From the IMG/VR virus record IMGVR_UViG_3300017962_000057, positions 1 to 31,404 of that record: a stretch of 31,404 bases of DNA. One strand, 5' to 3'. Positions 1 to 9,200 of this stretch are shown piece after piece. The stretch comes from a virus. Each line of letters starts with the position of its first letter. Position 1 is the stretch's first letter. A program made the translations under genes and the position numbers. The notes under the pieces were generated by a model. That model did not search any database and was not told the DNA's origin. It worked only from the letters and a program-made list of their open reading frames with translations.

Positions 1-603
1 ATTTTGACTTTTTGATTCGTCAAATTGTAAACCAATCTGTGCAAGTTGTAATATTGCTTGCCCTCTCATTTCATCATTGTAAGTATATCCTCTTACATTA
101 CCACGTGTAGCATATCTTTCGCACAATTTCATCCACATCAGTGCTAGTTTGTCTGTAGCAATGCCATGAGTCATACAGAAAATGCCAGTATCTACATCTC
201 CCTTCCAATGACTTTTCCCTACACAAGTTAGTTCATTGTTGTCATTAAATTTCCAATGTTGAAAAGGAGGAAAATTTATCTTTACTTTTGTATCTGCTAT
301 ACTTTTTGGATTCTTTTTCCTTGAAGGGTCATCAGGAATATGGTCAAACGTCATTATTCTAAATATTATATCACTTTTTTTTATGTCGTTTGTGGTTAAT
401 GTTAATGATTTGTTTTCTAATGTTAGTCTTTTAATTTTATTTTCTTTAGCAGATTCTATAGTATTATTGTTAATTTGATTTATTGACATTAAAATATCGT
501 CATATTGATGGTATGACTTATCTATAAAGCTGCAAAAGCTATTTTTACTAAGATGTATCTCTTGTAAAATGTCTTTGTTATTAAGATAATTTGCTTTTCT
601 CAT
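1..603 (-). CDS. 55: gp55-like late-transcription sigma factor, partial (3' end outside window)
   Basis: I translated this on the minus strand from the ATG at 603-601. It stays open for 201 codons to the window edge, so the C-terminus is missing. In T4, gp55 is a small sigma-family factor that directs host RNA polymerase to late promoters. Two blocks match what I know of T4 gp55. One is an N-terminal YLNNKDILQEI (T4 has YVNNKELLQAI). The other, near residues 168-201, is RGYTYNDEMRGQAIL then FDESKSQN, against T4's SGYTQSWKQEMI and FDETKYKNP. Between them lie about 110 extra residues that T4 lacks, with FDHIPDDPSRKKNP and a C/H/W-containing stretch. Such inserts appear in gp55 homologues of marine phages as I recall them. 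The start is supported by a GGAG Shine-Dalgarno at 611-608, four bases upstream. The gene diverges from the virion genes it would activate. Family assignment is fairly secure; the function is inferred from T4. Confidence 0.75.
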   Translation of the reverse strand, partial: MRKANYLNNKDILQEIHLSKNSFCSFIDKSYHQYDDILMSINQINNNTIESAKENKIKRLTLENKSLTLTTNDIKKSDIIFRIMTFDHIPDDPSRKKNPKSIADTKVKINFPPFQHWKFNDNNELTCVGKSHWKGDVDTGIFCMTHGIATDKLALMWMKLCERYATRGNVRGYTYNDEMRGQAILQLAQIGLQFDESKSQN

Positions 604-624
604 AAAACTCCAATTATAATTATT

Positions 625-653
625 ATTATAATATATGTATTTAAATAAGTCAA
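625..653 (-). promoter_or_regulatory. sigma70-type promoter for the gp55-like gene
   Basis: On the minus strand the sequence reads TTGACT (653-648), then exactly 17 bases, then TATAAT (630-625). This is a near-consensus bacterial -35/-10 pair at optimal spacing. The predicted start is near 618, giving a leader of about 15 bases that still includes the GGAG ribosome site at 611-608. In an AT-rich region TATAAT is easy to find by chance, but the -35 hexamer at exact spacing, correctly placed before a start codon, makes this convincing. It implies transcription by the unmodified host polymerase, as expected of an early or middle gene. Confidence 0.7.
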
Positions 654-659
654 TAAATA
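652..659 (+). promoter_or_regulatory. T4-type late promoter box for the baseplate operon
   Basis: AATAAATA at 652-659, preceded by C, differs from the T4 late consensus TATAAATA only at the first base and fits the NATAAATA form reported for T4-like cyanophages. It ends 26 bases before the ATG at 686, leaving room for a short leader and the AAGGA ribosome site (675-679). The same CAATAAATA string recurs before gp6. It overlaps the -35 of the opposite gp55 promoter by two bases. Confidence 0.6.
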
Positions 660-685
660 TTAATAATAATATTTAAGGATAAAAA

Positions 686-1492
686 ATGTCTGGTTTTTTT
701 GCACAAATTTCACAAACTTTCTCAAGTAAAAGAGAAGGACAAGAAGGAAAATCCCCAATTGATAATATTCAAGCAACAATTGGATCTGAATTCGGCAAAG
801 CAAAAGTTGCTATATCATCAGCTTTTGGAATTGGACCTCCAAAAGATGCAGAGCCACCAAAAAAAAGTGAGGCTGTAGCTGCATTTGCAGGAGATAAAAT
901 TGATTGGAGGGTAAAATTAAGTTTACCTGTTGATTGGGAAGAGTATCCAATATTTTATGATACATTAACAGTATCAGGAGGTTTTGTATTTCCTTATACA
1001 CCTACAATTATGTTTAGCAATACTGCTTCTTACAATACTGTTAGGCCAATTCATAGTAATTATACTTTTTATGGATATCAAAACTCTAATACAGAAAATA
1101 TTACAATAACTTCGCCTTTTACTGTTACAAAATCTTTAGAAGGTGAATATTGGATTTCTTCTATGCATTATTTAAGAAGCGTTACAAAAATGGCATATGG
1201 TGAAACATCGAATGCTGGTGCTCCACCGGTTATAGTTAAATTAAATGGGTACGGAACTCATATTTTTAAGAATGTTCCTGTAGTTATTACAAACTTTAAT
1301 ATAGATTTACCTCAGGATGTTGATTATATATATGTAAAACCTTTATATAGTGATGACGGTACATATGTACCTACAAGATCAAATGTTTCTGTAACTGTTA
1401 CTCCGGTTTACAGTAGGGCGGCCGTAGAAGAATTCTCATTAGATAAATTTGTTTCAGGCGGCTATGTTGGCGGTAATGTAGGATATTTATAA
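686..1492 (+). CDS. baseplate tail-tube cap/initiator protein, gp48/gp54-like
   Basis: This 268-aa protein opens the plus-strand virion operon. The ATG at 686 has AAGGA at 675-679. Residues 1-70 are polar and low in complexity (charged, with a PPKDAEPPKK stretch). Residues 75-260 are beta-rich, and near 138-176 there is a strand-helix block (NITITSPFTV, then GEYWISSMHYLRSVTKMAYG) like those in tail-tube and tube-initiator proteins. Near 200-260 it has VPVVITNFNIDLPQDVDYI followed by a serine-arginine end. In T4, gp48 and gp54 have a tube-like fold, sit on the hub, and start polymerisation of the tail tube. Length and position immediately before gp53 fit that role. I cannot separate gp48 from gp54, and the assignment rests on general resemblance and gene order. 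Its stop codon overlaps the next start by one base (TAATG), suggesting translational coupling. Confidence 0.55.
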   Translation: MSGFFAQISQTFSSKREGQEGKSPIDNIQATIGSEFGKAKVAISSAFGIGPPKDAEPPKKSEAVAAFAGDKIDWRVKLSLPVDWEEYPIFYDTLTVSGGFVFPYTPTIMFSNTASYNTVRPIHSNYTFYGYQNSNTENITITSPFTVTKSLEGEYWISSMHYLRSVTKMAYGETSNAGAPPVIVKLNGYGTHIFKNVPVVITNFNIDLPQDVDYIYVKPLYSDDGTYVPTRSNVSVTVTPVYSRAAVEEFSLDKFVSGGYVGGNVGYL

Positions 1493-1797
1493 TGGCAATA
1501 AAATATAATTCTTCAAGTTTATATTACTCTACTAAGATAGTTAATGATCAATATTTAGATATATTATCTATCCGATCAGTACCAGCTGAAAGCGACGATT
1601 ATCTTTATACAGTAGAAGAAAAATATACTCATAGACCGGATTTACTTGCTTTTGATTTGTATAATAATGAAAAATTATGGTGGGTATTTTCGCAGCGGAA
1701 TATGAATTTGTTAAAAGATCCAATTTTTGATATGGTTGCAGGATTAGAAATATACTTGCCAAAAGGACGAAATTTAAGAAAATTTTTAGGTATTTAA
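1492..1797 (+). CDS. 53: small baseplate wedge protein, gp53-like
   Basis: This 101-aa protein starts at an ATG that overlaps the stop codon of the gene before it. The core HRPDLLAFDLYNNEKLWWVF (about residues 46-65) lines up with T4 gp53's RPEELANAIYGNPQLYWVL. It is followed by a short basic tail with DPIFDMVAGLEIYLPKGR, which resembles the LysM-like ending (a hydrophobic residue, x, G, x, x, I, x, hydrophobic, P) of short gp53 relatives. T4 gp53 is about 196 aa, so this is a minimal version lacking the long C-terminal half. In T4, gp53 helps clamp wedges to the hub and to each other. Flanking genes, a tube initiator and a hub protein, agree with that. Family call is good; function is inferred. 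Confidence 0.7.
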   Translation: MAIKYNSSSLYYSTKIVNDQYLDILSIRSVPAESDDYLYTVEEKYTHRPDLLAFDLYNNEKLWWVFSQRNMNLLKDPIFDMVAGLEIYLPKGRNLRKFLGI

Positions 1798-1798
1798 A

Positions 1799-4126
1799 AT
1801 GATATATGTTCCGAGTCCAGGAGAAAACGTAGATAGCGTAAATAAAAGTTCTGCAAGTAATTCTAGTGCCGCTAGTACACCAACTGTAACCCCACCTCCT
1901 GAGCTTGAAAGACCTTATACTCCTAATGCATTACCTAATGAGTTAAATGAATTTGCATCGTACAATTATATCATTACCATTGGATGTCTTTCTCCTTACG
2001 AAACAAATAATCCTGATTTGACCTATAGGAAAAATCCTCCAGGTATAGTTATATTAAAATCAGGTGGGGGTTTAGGAGATAAAAAAACAACACTTGCATA
2101 TGAAGGCGAATTTAAATACGAATTTTTTGTAGATAATTTAGAAATAATGTCAATTGTTGGTCCTAACATTAAAACAAAACAAACAAATGCAACAATGGTT
2201 TCATTTGATATTTTAGAACCTTACAGTATGGGGACTTTTTTACAAATTTTAGCAATTGCAGCAAATGAAGCAGGATATAAGAGTTATTTAACTGCATGTT
2301 GGTTACTTACGATTGATTTTGTAGGTTGGGATATTAATGGTGACAGAGTAGACGGAACAAAACTTCGTAGAATGTATCCATTAAAATTTAATAAAGTTGA
2401 TTTTAAAGTTACAGAAAGTGGAAGTCAATATTCTTGTTCAGGACATCCTTGGCACGAAATAAGTTACACAGATCAAGTTCAGGCATCGAAAAGTGATATT
2501 AGAGTAGAAGGATCAACATTATTAGAAATATGTCAAACTGGAATACAGAGTATTGCAACACATTTTAATAATAGAGAAACTGAACGTGAAAATGCAGGTG
2601 AAACATTAATGGCTGATCAATATGTAATTTTATTTCCTAAAGAAACTGGTAATAAAAGGATGACAGCCAGCACTATATTAGGGGGTAGCGGTGGCGGAGG
2701 CGGTGCAACAATAGATGTTGCTAAATTATATAAAACTGGCAGAGGCAGTTCTGCATCAGAGTTTGATTCTGATGCAGAAGCTGAAATAGGAAAAGTAGTC
2801 GGTGTATCAAGAGTAGTAGGAGATGAGGGAAGTAAAGCAAAGAATTATGCTGAAACGGAAGCGAATGTCAACAGTATAGGTCAAGCTAAACTTGTCAACG
2901 ATTACTTAGCAGGTAAAAAACAACCTTTTGGTAGACCTAAATTTGTAGAAAAAGAAGATAAGCCAGGGTTTTTTGAAAGAGGGCAATTACAAATACAACA
3001 AAATGGTACTGTAGTTACTTTTAAATCAGGAACAACTATACAAGACATGATAGAAGAACTTATTTTGTTAAGCGAGTACGGTTTAAAAATAGCAGATGCA
3101 ACTCCTGATGCTAACGGATTAATACCTTGGTTTAGAATAGATAGTCAAGTTTACGTTGTACCAGATGAACAGCAAGAAAGCTTGGGTGGAAGATTTCCTT
3201 TAATCTATGTATTTGTTGTTACAGAATTTTTAGCACATATTTCTAATTATGCACCAGTTAGTAATGCGTATCCAGGCTATAAAAATTTAGCCATGCAAGC
3301 ACAAAAAGAATATAATTACATTTACACTGGAAAAAATGATGATGTATTAGATTTTGATATTAAATTTAATACTGCTTTTTACAGTGCTATAACCCCTTTC
3401 GGTGGGCTAAATACGCTTGTTAGAAAAACGGAAAAAGCTGATCAACCTTTTGGTCCAACTAAACCTAATATTCCGCAAAAAAATATTTCAGGCACTGGTA
3501 ATTTTTCTAGTGCAACCACCCAGGTCCAACAAGAAGCAATAAGCACAAATATTGGAGCAGCAGGAACATCTCAAGGTGAAGATCCAAAAGTACAAATTGC
3601 TAGAAATATTAATTATGCATTAACAAATAGCAATGCAGATTTAATTATGGCAAGTATTACTATATGGGGAGATCCTTACTTTATAGCTGATAGTGGCATG
3701 GGAAACTACTCAGCAGAATCAAGTCCGGTGTCTATTAATATAACTGCAGACGGAACAATGGATTATGAACGTAGCGAAGTTGACGTTTTAGTAAATTTTA
3801 AATCTCCTATAGATTTTCTTGAAGATGGCAAATATAATTTTAGTTCAGGTGGTGAAGAACAATTAGTGCCTTCGTTTAGCGGTTTATATCGGGTAAACAT
3901 GGTTACACATCGATTTAATGAAGGTATATTTACACAAGAATTAAAGTTGATACGTCGTAAAAATCAAATAGGTTACGATTTACCAGCTGATACACAGATA
4001 TCTAATGATTTTGCTGCAATGGAACAAGGTGAAATTGATAATGCTGCTTTAGCTGTTGGTGGTAATTTTAAATTGGAGACAGGATTCAAGGGTAAATTAG
4101 GCTCGGATCTAGATATCTTACTTTGA
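1799..4126 (+). CDS. large baseplate hub protein, possibly gp27-like
   Basis: This 775-aa protein begins one base after the gp53 stop. Residues about 10-45 are a Ser/Thr/Pro-rich linker. Residues 45-270 are mixed alpha/beta, with WLLTIDFVGWDINGDRVDG and KFNKVDFKVTESGSQYSCSG. A glycine run lies at about 295-302. Around 370-480 there is a domain with LIPWFRIDSQVYVVPDEQ, and after about 600 a beta-rich end with DLIMASITIWGDPYF and VNMVTHRFNEGIFTQELKL. The last block resembles the closing domains of phage hub proteins related to gp27/VgrG N-termini, where the tail tube meets the spike. It lies directly before the gp5-like spike gene, the usual partner of gp27. T4 gp27 is only about 390 aa, so a hub with an inserted domain is the best reading. 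It could instead be a tail protein specific to this phage group. Confidence 0.5.
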   Translation: MIYVPSPGENVDSVNKSSASNSSAASTPTVTPPPELERPYTPNALPNELNEFASYNYIITIGCLSPYETNNPDLTYRKNPPGIVILKSGGGLGDKKTTLAYEGEFKYEFFVDNLEIMSIVGPNIKTKQTNATMVSFDILEPYSMGTFLQILAIAANEAGYKSYLTACWLLTIDFVGWDINGDRVDGTKLRRMYPLKFNKVDFKVTESGSQYSCSGHPWHEISYTDQVQASKSDIRVEGSTLLEICQTGIQSIATHFNNRETERENAGETLMADQYVILFPKETGNKRMTASTILGGSGGGGGATIDVAKLYKTGRGSSASEFDSDAEAEIGKVVGVSRVVGDEGSKAKNYAETEANVNSIGQAKLVNDYLAGKKQPFGRPKFVEKEDKPGFFERGQLQIQQNGTVVTFKSGTTIQDMIEELILLSEYGLKIADATPDANGLIPWFRIDSQVYVVPDEQQESLGGRFPLIYVFVVTEFLAHISNYAPVSNAYPGYKNLAMQAQKEYNYIYTGKNDDVLDFDIKFNTAFYSAITPFGGLNTLVRKTEKADQPFGPTKPNIPQKNISGTGNFSSATTQVQQEAISTNIGAAGTSQGEDPKVQIARNINYALTNSNADLIMASITIWGDPYFIADSGMGNYSAESSPVSINITADGTMDYERSEVDVLVNFKSPIDFLEDGKYNFSSGGEEQLVPSFSGLYRVNMVTHRFNEGIFTQELKLIRRKNQIGYDLPADTQISNDFAAMEQGEIDNAALAVGGNFKLETGFKGKLGSDLDILL

Positions 4127-4132
4127 GGTTAT

Positions 4133-5722
4133 ATGAGTACAAGTCCTACACCCCGTAATAAAATGACACGGGGAGCTAAGCCAAGTTGGATGACTTCTAC
4201 AGGACCATATGTTGGGGTAGTAGTAAGTCATTTAGATCCTGAATATATGGGACGCTTAGAAGTTGAAATTTTGAAAATTACGGAATCAGGAAATCCTAGC
4301 AAAGGTAGTGGTTATGTAATTCCTTGTGATTATGTAAGTCCATTTTATGGAGTAAATCCTAGATATGGAGTGTCGCCTAATGCTGGCGAAGAATATACAC
4401 AAAAAAGCTATGGGTTTTGGGCTGTACCTCCTGATGCGGGGGTAAAAGTTTTAGTTTTAATGGCTGAAAATAATTATTCTTATGGGTTTTGGATAGGATG
4501 TATTCAAGATAAGTTTATGAATTTTATGATTCCTGGACGAGCAAGTACATCTTACAATTATGAAGGGTTTGGACCAGTTTCAGAATATAATAAAGAAGAC
4601 GAATATGCAGGTACAGATCCTACAAAATATCAAAAAGAAATGTTGGTAAGTTTCAATGATAGTTTAATCAGGCAAGGTATTGAAAAAGATCATATTAGAG
4701 GAACAAACACATCAAGTGCTAGGAGAGAAGTTCCTAGTATGGTATTTGGATGGAGTACACCGGGCCCGGCTGACAAAGCAGGACCTACTGTAAATTATGG
4801 AGAAGATTTTGGTGGATCTCGAGTTCCATTTAATAGGTTAGGTGGATCTAGTTTTGTAATGGATGATGGAGATCATACGTTACTTAGAAAAGCTCCGGCA
4901 GGAAATAATGGAGATTATGGCGGAACTCCGCCTGATTATGTTAATGCAGAAGCAGGAGATACAAGTGGAGATCCTAAATTATTGCATAATGAATTAACTA
5001 GATGGAGTACAAGGACCGGGCATCAAATTTTATTGCATAACACAGAAGATTTAATTTATATAATTAATTCACAAGGTACTACTTGGATAGAGCTTACTGC
5101 TAATGGAAAGATAGATATTTATGCTAAGGATAGTATCAGCATGCATACTGAACAAGATATTAATATTAAAACAGAAAGAGATTTTAATTTTGAAGCAATG
5201 CGGAATGTACATATAAAAGCTAATGAAGAAATATATTTTGAGTCTTTAAAAAATACAAATTTTAAAATTGGAGAAAATTTTTGGTTAGAAACCACTAAAA
5301 ATACAAATATTAAAATAGGAGCAGAACTTAATATTGAGTCTGCAAATGATACTAATCTAAAAGCAGGTGCAAAAATATCAATGGAATCTGGTGCTGATTG
5401 GCAAGTTAAAGTTGGAGCTAATGGCAAAATAACTTGCGGAGGAACCAGCAATATAAAAAGTAGCCAACATATTGAAACAGCAGGTGCAATCCATATGAAC
5501 GGCCCGGGAGCAGCAACTGCAGGAGCAGCGAAGTCAGCCGAACCTGCTACTGAAGCATTTATACCAATTAGAATACCACAACATGAACCATATAAAAGTC
5601 ATGAAAATTTAGATCCTGCTAAATTTATACCAGACATGACTGATGCAGTAGCTAATAAAGGCAAAGAGCAAGAAGAAATAGATCTTCCATCGATTGTAGA
5701 TACTTTTAAGAAAAGTAGTTAG
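4133..5722 (+). CDS. 5: gp5-like baseplate central spike, without lysozyme domain
   Basis: This 529-aa VgrG/gp5-type spike starts at 4133, with GAGG (4125-4128) overlapping the previous stop. Residues about 20-120 form the OB-fold: PYVGVVVSHLDPEYMGRLEV, then PPDAGVKVLVLM and GFWIGCIQD. Residues about 120-285 are a linker with no T4-lysozyme-like E-D-T catalytic motif that I can find. Residues about 286-462 are VgrG-like: TRTGHQILLHNT and GTTWIELTANGKIDIY, then a run of short repeats of about eight residues (for example DINIKTER, DFNFEAMR, NVHIKANE). These form the trimeric beta-helix needle of gp5. T4 gp5 instead carries a lysozyme between OB-fold and needle. In the virion this would be the puncturing spike under the hub. 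Family assignment is strong; the loss of lysozyme is read directly from the sequence. Confidence 0.85.
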   Translation: MSTSPTPRNKMTRGAKPSWMTSTGPYVGVVVSHLDPEYMGRLEVEILKITESGNPSKGSGYVIPCDYVSPFYGVNPRYGVSPNAGEEYTQKSYGFWAVPPDAGVKVLVLMAENNYSYGFWIGCIQDKFMNFMIPGRASTSYNYEGFGPVSEYNKEDEYAGTDPTKYQKEMLVSFNDSLIRQGIEKDHIRGTNTSSARREVPSMVFGWSTPGPADKAGPTVNYGEDFGGSRVPFNRLGGSSFVMDDGDHTLLRKAPAGNNGDYGGTPPDYVNAEAGDTSGDPKLLHNELTRWSTRTGHQILLHNTEDLIYIINSQGTTWIELTANGKIDIYAKDSISMHTEQDINIKTERDFNFEAMRNVHIKANEEIYFESLKNTNFKIGENFWLETTKNTNIKIGAELNIESANDTNLKAGAKISMESGADWQVKVGANGKITCGGTSNIKSSQHIETAGAIHMNGPGAATAGAAKSAEPATEAFIPIRIPQHEPYKSHENLDPAKFIPDMTDAVANKGKEQEEIDLPSIVDTFKKSS

Positions 5723-5729
5723 GAAAAAA

Positions 5730-6185
5730 ATGAGTAGTTTAGAAAAATCAGTTATACAACAAATTAGATTAAATGAAGAATCACAAAAAACAAAAACTTT
5801 TAGAGACAAAACAAAAACTTATCGGGGAGTAAGTACAGTTGATCTTACAAGGAAGAGTATTGTTTTATTTGATATAGAGTTGATTAAACAGGACATTATA
5901 AATCATTTTCATATACGACAGGGAGAAAAACTTTCCGATCCGTCATTTGGAACAATATTATGGGATGTTTTGTTTGAACCACTTACAACAACTTTAAAAG
6001 ATAAAATTATAAACAATGTAACACAAATTATAAATTATGATCCAAGAGTTAATGTTGATAGAATAGTTTTAGATGAATATGAAAGTGGTATTTCAATTGA
6101 ATGCACTCTTACATATTTACCATACAATTTTAGTGAAACAATGAAGTTAAAATTTGATGAAAAAAACGGATTGCTTACTGGTTAA
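5730..6185 (+). CDS. 25: baseplate wedge protein gp25 (sheath initiator)
   Basis: This 151-aa protein has AGGA at 5721-5724 overlapping the preceding stop. It belongs to the GPW/gp25 family: after a charged N-terminus, VLFDIELIKQDIINHFHIRQGEKLSDPSFG (about residues 46-75) and LWDVLFEPL form the core, followed by a helix and NYDPRVNVDRI. The last motif is the counterpart of the family's conserved E-P-R core, with Asp in place of Glu. A C-terminal beta hairpin follows. In T4, gp25 joins gp6 and gp53 in the wedge and templates the first sheath ring. Its length is close to the T4 protein (132 aa), with a slightly longer N-terminus. Placement just before gp6 is the classic order. Confidence 0.88.
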   Translation: MSSLEKSVIQQIRLNEESQKTKTFRDKTKTYRGVSTVDLTRKSIVLFDIELIKQDIINHFHIRQGEKLSDPSFGTILWDVLFEPLTTTLKDKIINNVTQIINYDPRVNVDRIVLDEYESGISIECTLTYLPYNFSETMKLKFDEKNGLLTG

Positions 6186-6210
6186 TTAAACTGCGTACAT
6201 TAATTATACC

Positions 6211-6218
6211 AATAAATA
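6211..6218 (+). promoter_or_regulatory. T4-type late promoter box before gp6
   Basis: AATAAATA, again preceded by C, lies in the 54-base gap between gp25 and gp6, the longest gap inside the plus-strand block. It ends 21 bases before the gp6 ATG at 6240, with AAGGA at 6225-6229 in between. It matches the box before the first operon gene base for base over nine positions. This would give gp6 and the giant gene their own late start. Confidence 0.55.
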
Positions 6219-6239
6219 TGTAATAAGGATGAGAACAAC

Positions 6240-9200
6240 ATGTCATTAACAAACAGACAAAACAGGTTGCTTGTAGCAGAAGATTGGAAGAGAATTTATC
6301 AATCTTATCAAAATGCTGATTTTAAAAGCTATGATTTTGATAATTTACGAAGAACTATGATAAATTACCTTAGGAATAATTATCCTGAGGACTTTAATGA
6401 TTACATCGAAACTACAGAATATCTTGCATTAATTGATGTAATTGCATTTTTAGGGCAAAATCTAGCATTTAGAATTGATTTAAATGCACGTGAAAATTAC
6501 TTAGAATTAGCTGAGCGTAGAGAAAGTGTATTAAGATTAGCAAGATTGCTAAGTTATAATCCTAAAAGAAATATTGCTGCAAATGGATTATTACGTGTAT
6601 CTTCTATTAAAACTACTGAAAGCATAACTGATAGCAATAATATTAATTTAAAAAATCAAGCAATAGTATGGAATGATTCAACTAATACAAATTGGTATGA
6701 ACAATTTATTAAAATTTTAAACAGAGCATTGCCTATAAATGGAGTTTATGGAAAACCTACAAATTCAGGTAATGTATTAGGTATTCAAACTGAAAAATAT
6801 TCTCTTAATTCAATTATTACTGGTGTTCCTAAATTTACTTTTACAAGAAACATAAATGGCAGAAGTGTACCTTTTGAAGTTGTATCAGCAAATATTGTTG
6901 ATAATTTTATATACGAAGAAGATCCATTACCAGGTAATGCATTTTCTTTATTATATAGAGATGATAATAAGGGAACAAGTAGCATTAATTCTGGGTTTTT
7001 TGCTTATTTTAAACAAGGATCCTTACAAGATGGTACATTTATAATTGATAATCCAAGTACAAATCAAACAGTAGCTATAGATGCTACAAATATTAATGAT
7101 ACAGATATTTGGTTGTATAAATTAGATTCAGACGGTAACGAGGAAGAATTATGGACAAAAGTTGCTGCAGTAGAAGGTAATAATGTCATTTATAATAGTT
7201 TATCTAAAAATGTAAGAAATATTTATAGTGTATTAACACGGATTGATGATAGAATAAGTTTAATATTCTCTGACGGAGTATTTGGTGATTTACCTAGAGG
7301 AAATTTTAGAATATATTATAGAACAAGTGCAAATGCAAATTTAGTAATTAATCCCAGGGATTTTGCAGGAATAAGCATTGACATATATTATATTAGTAGA
7401 ACAAATGTAAGGGAAAAGTTAACTTTAACATTTGATTTGAAATATACAATTGAAAATGCTAGCCAGACTGAGGATAATAATAGCATAAAATTACGGGCAC
7501 CTGCTAATTATTACACTCAAAATAGATTAGTTACAGCTGAAGACTATCAACTAGGACCTTTAATTTCAAATCAACAAATTGTAAAAGTAAAAAGTGTTAA
7601 CAGAATTGCAAGCGGCATATCTAGATATTTTGATATAACTGATGCAACAGGAAAGTACAGTAAAACTAATTTGTTTGGAGTAGATGGAGTTCTATATTAT
7701 GAAAGATTAACCCAAAGAGAAAAATTTACATTTTCTACTCAAACCGATATAGAAAATATTATATTAAATGTTATAGAACCGATCATTAATAAAAAATCAA
7801 TTCGTAATTTTTATTACAACAATTTCACAGAAATTAATACTACTGATTTAGAAATTTATTGGAGAACTGTAGAAACTGACACTAATTTAACAACTGGGTA
7901 TTTTGTTAATGTCAATGAGTTGAAACAAACATTAGGAACTTATACTAATTCAATACTACAGTTAATTCGTATTAATGCATTGTTAAAATTTATTCCACCT
8001 GCTGGGTATCATTTTACACCAGATAATAAAATTAAATTAGGATCGGCTAATTATTTTGGTTCTAAAGAATACTTATGGACTAAGACAATTAATGTTATAG
8101 GTAATGGTACTGAACTTGTAGATGGGTCTGGGCCAGTATATTTCAATGATGTTATTCCAGATGGAGCAAAATTAACTCAGATCATTCCTGCGTTAGCAAC
8201 AACAATTATTCCAGACATTCAAAGACAAATTATTGATCAAATTTTTGCAAAAAATGCTTTTGGTTTACGATACGATAGAACTTTAGGCCAATGGTTAATT
8301 GTTACAAACGAAAATTTGAATTTAACAGACGATTTTAGTATTGGTAAAGAAGGTGATGTTACTAATCAAAAATTAGACGCAAGTTGGTTGTTAAAATTTA
8401 CAACAGATTCTGAAACGTACTTGCTTGAATACAGAGGATCACGCTATATTTTTGAAAGTGATAAAGAGATTAGATTCTATTATGACAGTACAGATAAAAT
8501 ATATAATAGCTTAACTGGTAAAACAGTTAAAGATAGAATTACAATTTTAAATAATAATAATAGACCAGACTCGATTAATAGTTTTACAAATGATATCTTT
8601 TGGGAAATTACAGAAGAATATAGAGATCCTACAGGGTATATCAATACTAAGAAGATTCAGGTCACTTTCTTTGATAACGATGATGATGGAGTTGTCGATG
8701 ATCCAGATATTTTTGCACAAGTTATATCTCCAAAAACAAATGTTACAGAAAAATATATTTTCCAAAAAAAATACTTAACAAGCGATGGAGCAGAAGATTA
8801 CAATTACATAGAAAATTCTAATAATATAATAATTGTAAAGCAGAACAAAAGTACATTAGGTGCATTAAGTGTGTACAATGATGGCCAAATATTTTATTTT
8901 ATAGATACAAATACGTTTGAAACTTATAATAAAAGTTTAGGTATAACTGAAGCAGAATTAAACTATAAAGGGTTTTTAGGTAGAGATAAGTTAAAATTTC
9001 ATTATATTCATGCTGCTGACGATAGTACTAGAATAGATCCTAGTGTAACTAATATTATAGATGTTTATATGTTAACTAGAACATATGATACAGAATACAG
9101 AAGATGGTTAACTGGTGCAACAGACATCAAACCTTTACCTTTAAGCTCTGATGAGTTGTATGTTAACTTTGGTAATCAAATTAATCAAACAAAATCATTA

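Noticed and set aside
2683-2706. Gly-codon run in the hub gene as a possible recombination or slippage site
   Set aside because: Different glycine codons are used, the frame is intact, and glycine linkers are common in hub proteins.
4760-4769. GC-only palindrome CCGGGCCCGG in the spike gene
   Set aside because: Striking in AT-rich DNA, but it is explained by consecutive Pro/Gly codons in a linker; no loop, repeat copy or nearby promoter suggests a regulatory role.
5119-5451. 110-codon open frame on the minus strand inside the spike gene
   Set aside because: It is opposite the beta-helix repeats, has no ribosome site, and its composition is that of a complement of a repeat-rich gene.
5785-5820. 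Short direct repeat of ACAAAAACTT at the start of gp25
   Set aside because: It encodes two similar Lys-Thr stretches and is short enough to be chance in A-rich coding sequence.
8671-8706. Dockerin domain in gp6
   Set aside because: Only one acidic loop is present; dockerins have two such loops with flanking helices. Kept only as an EF-hand-like observation.
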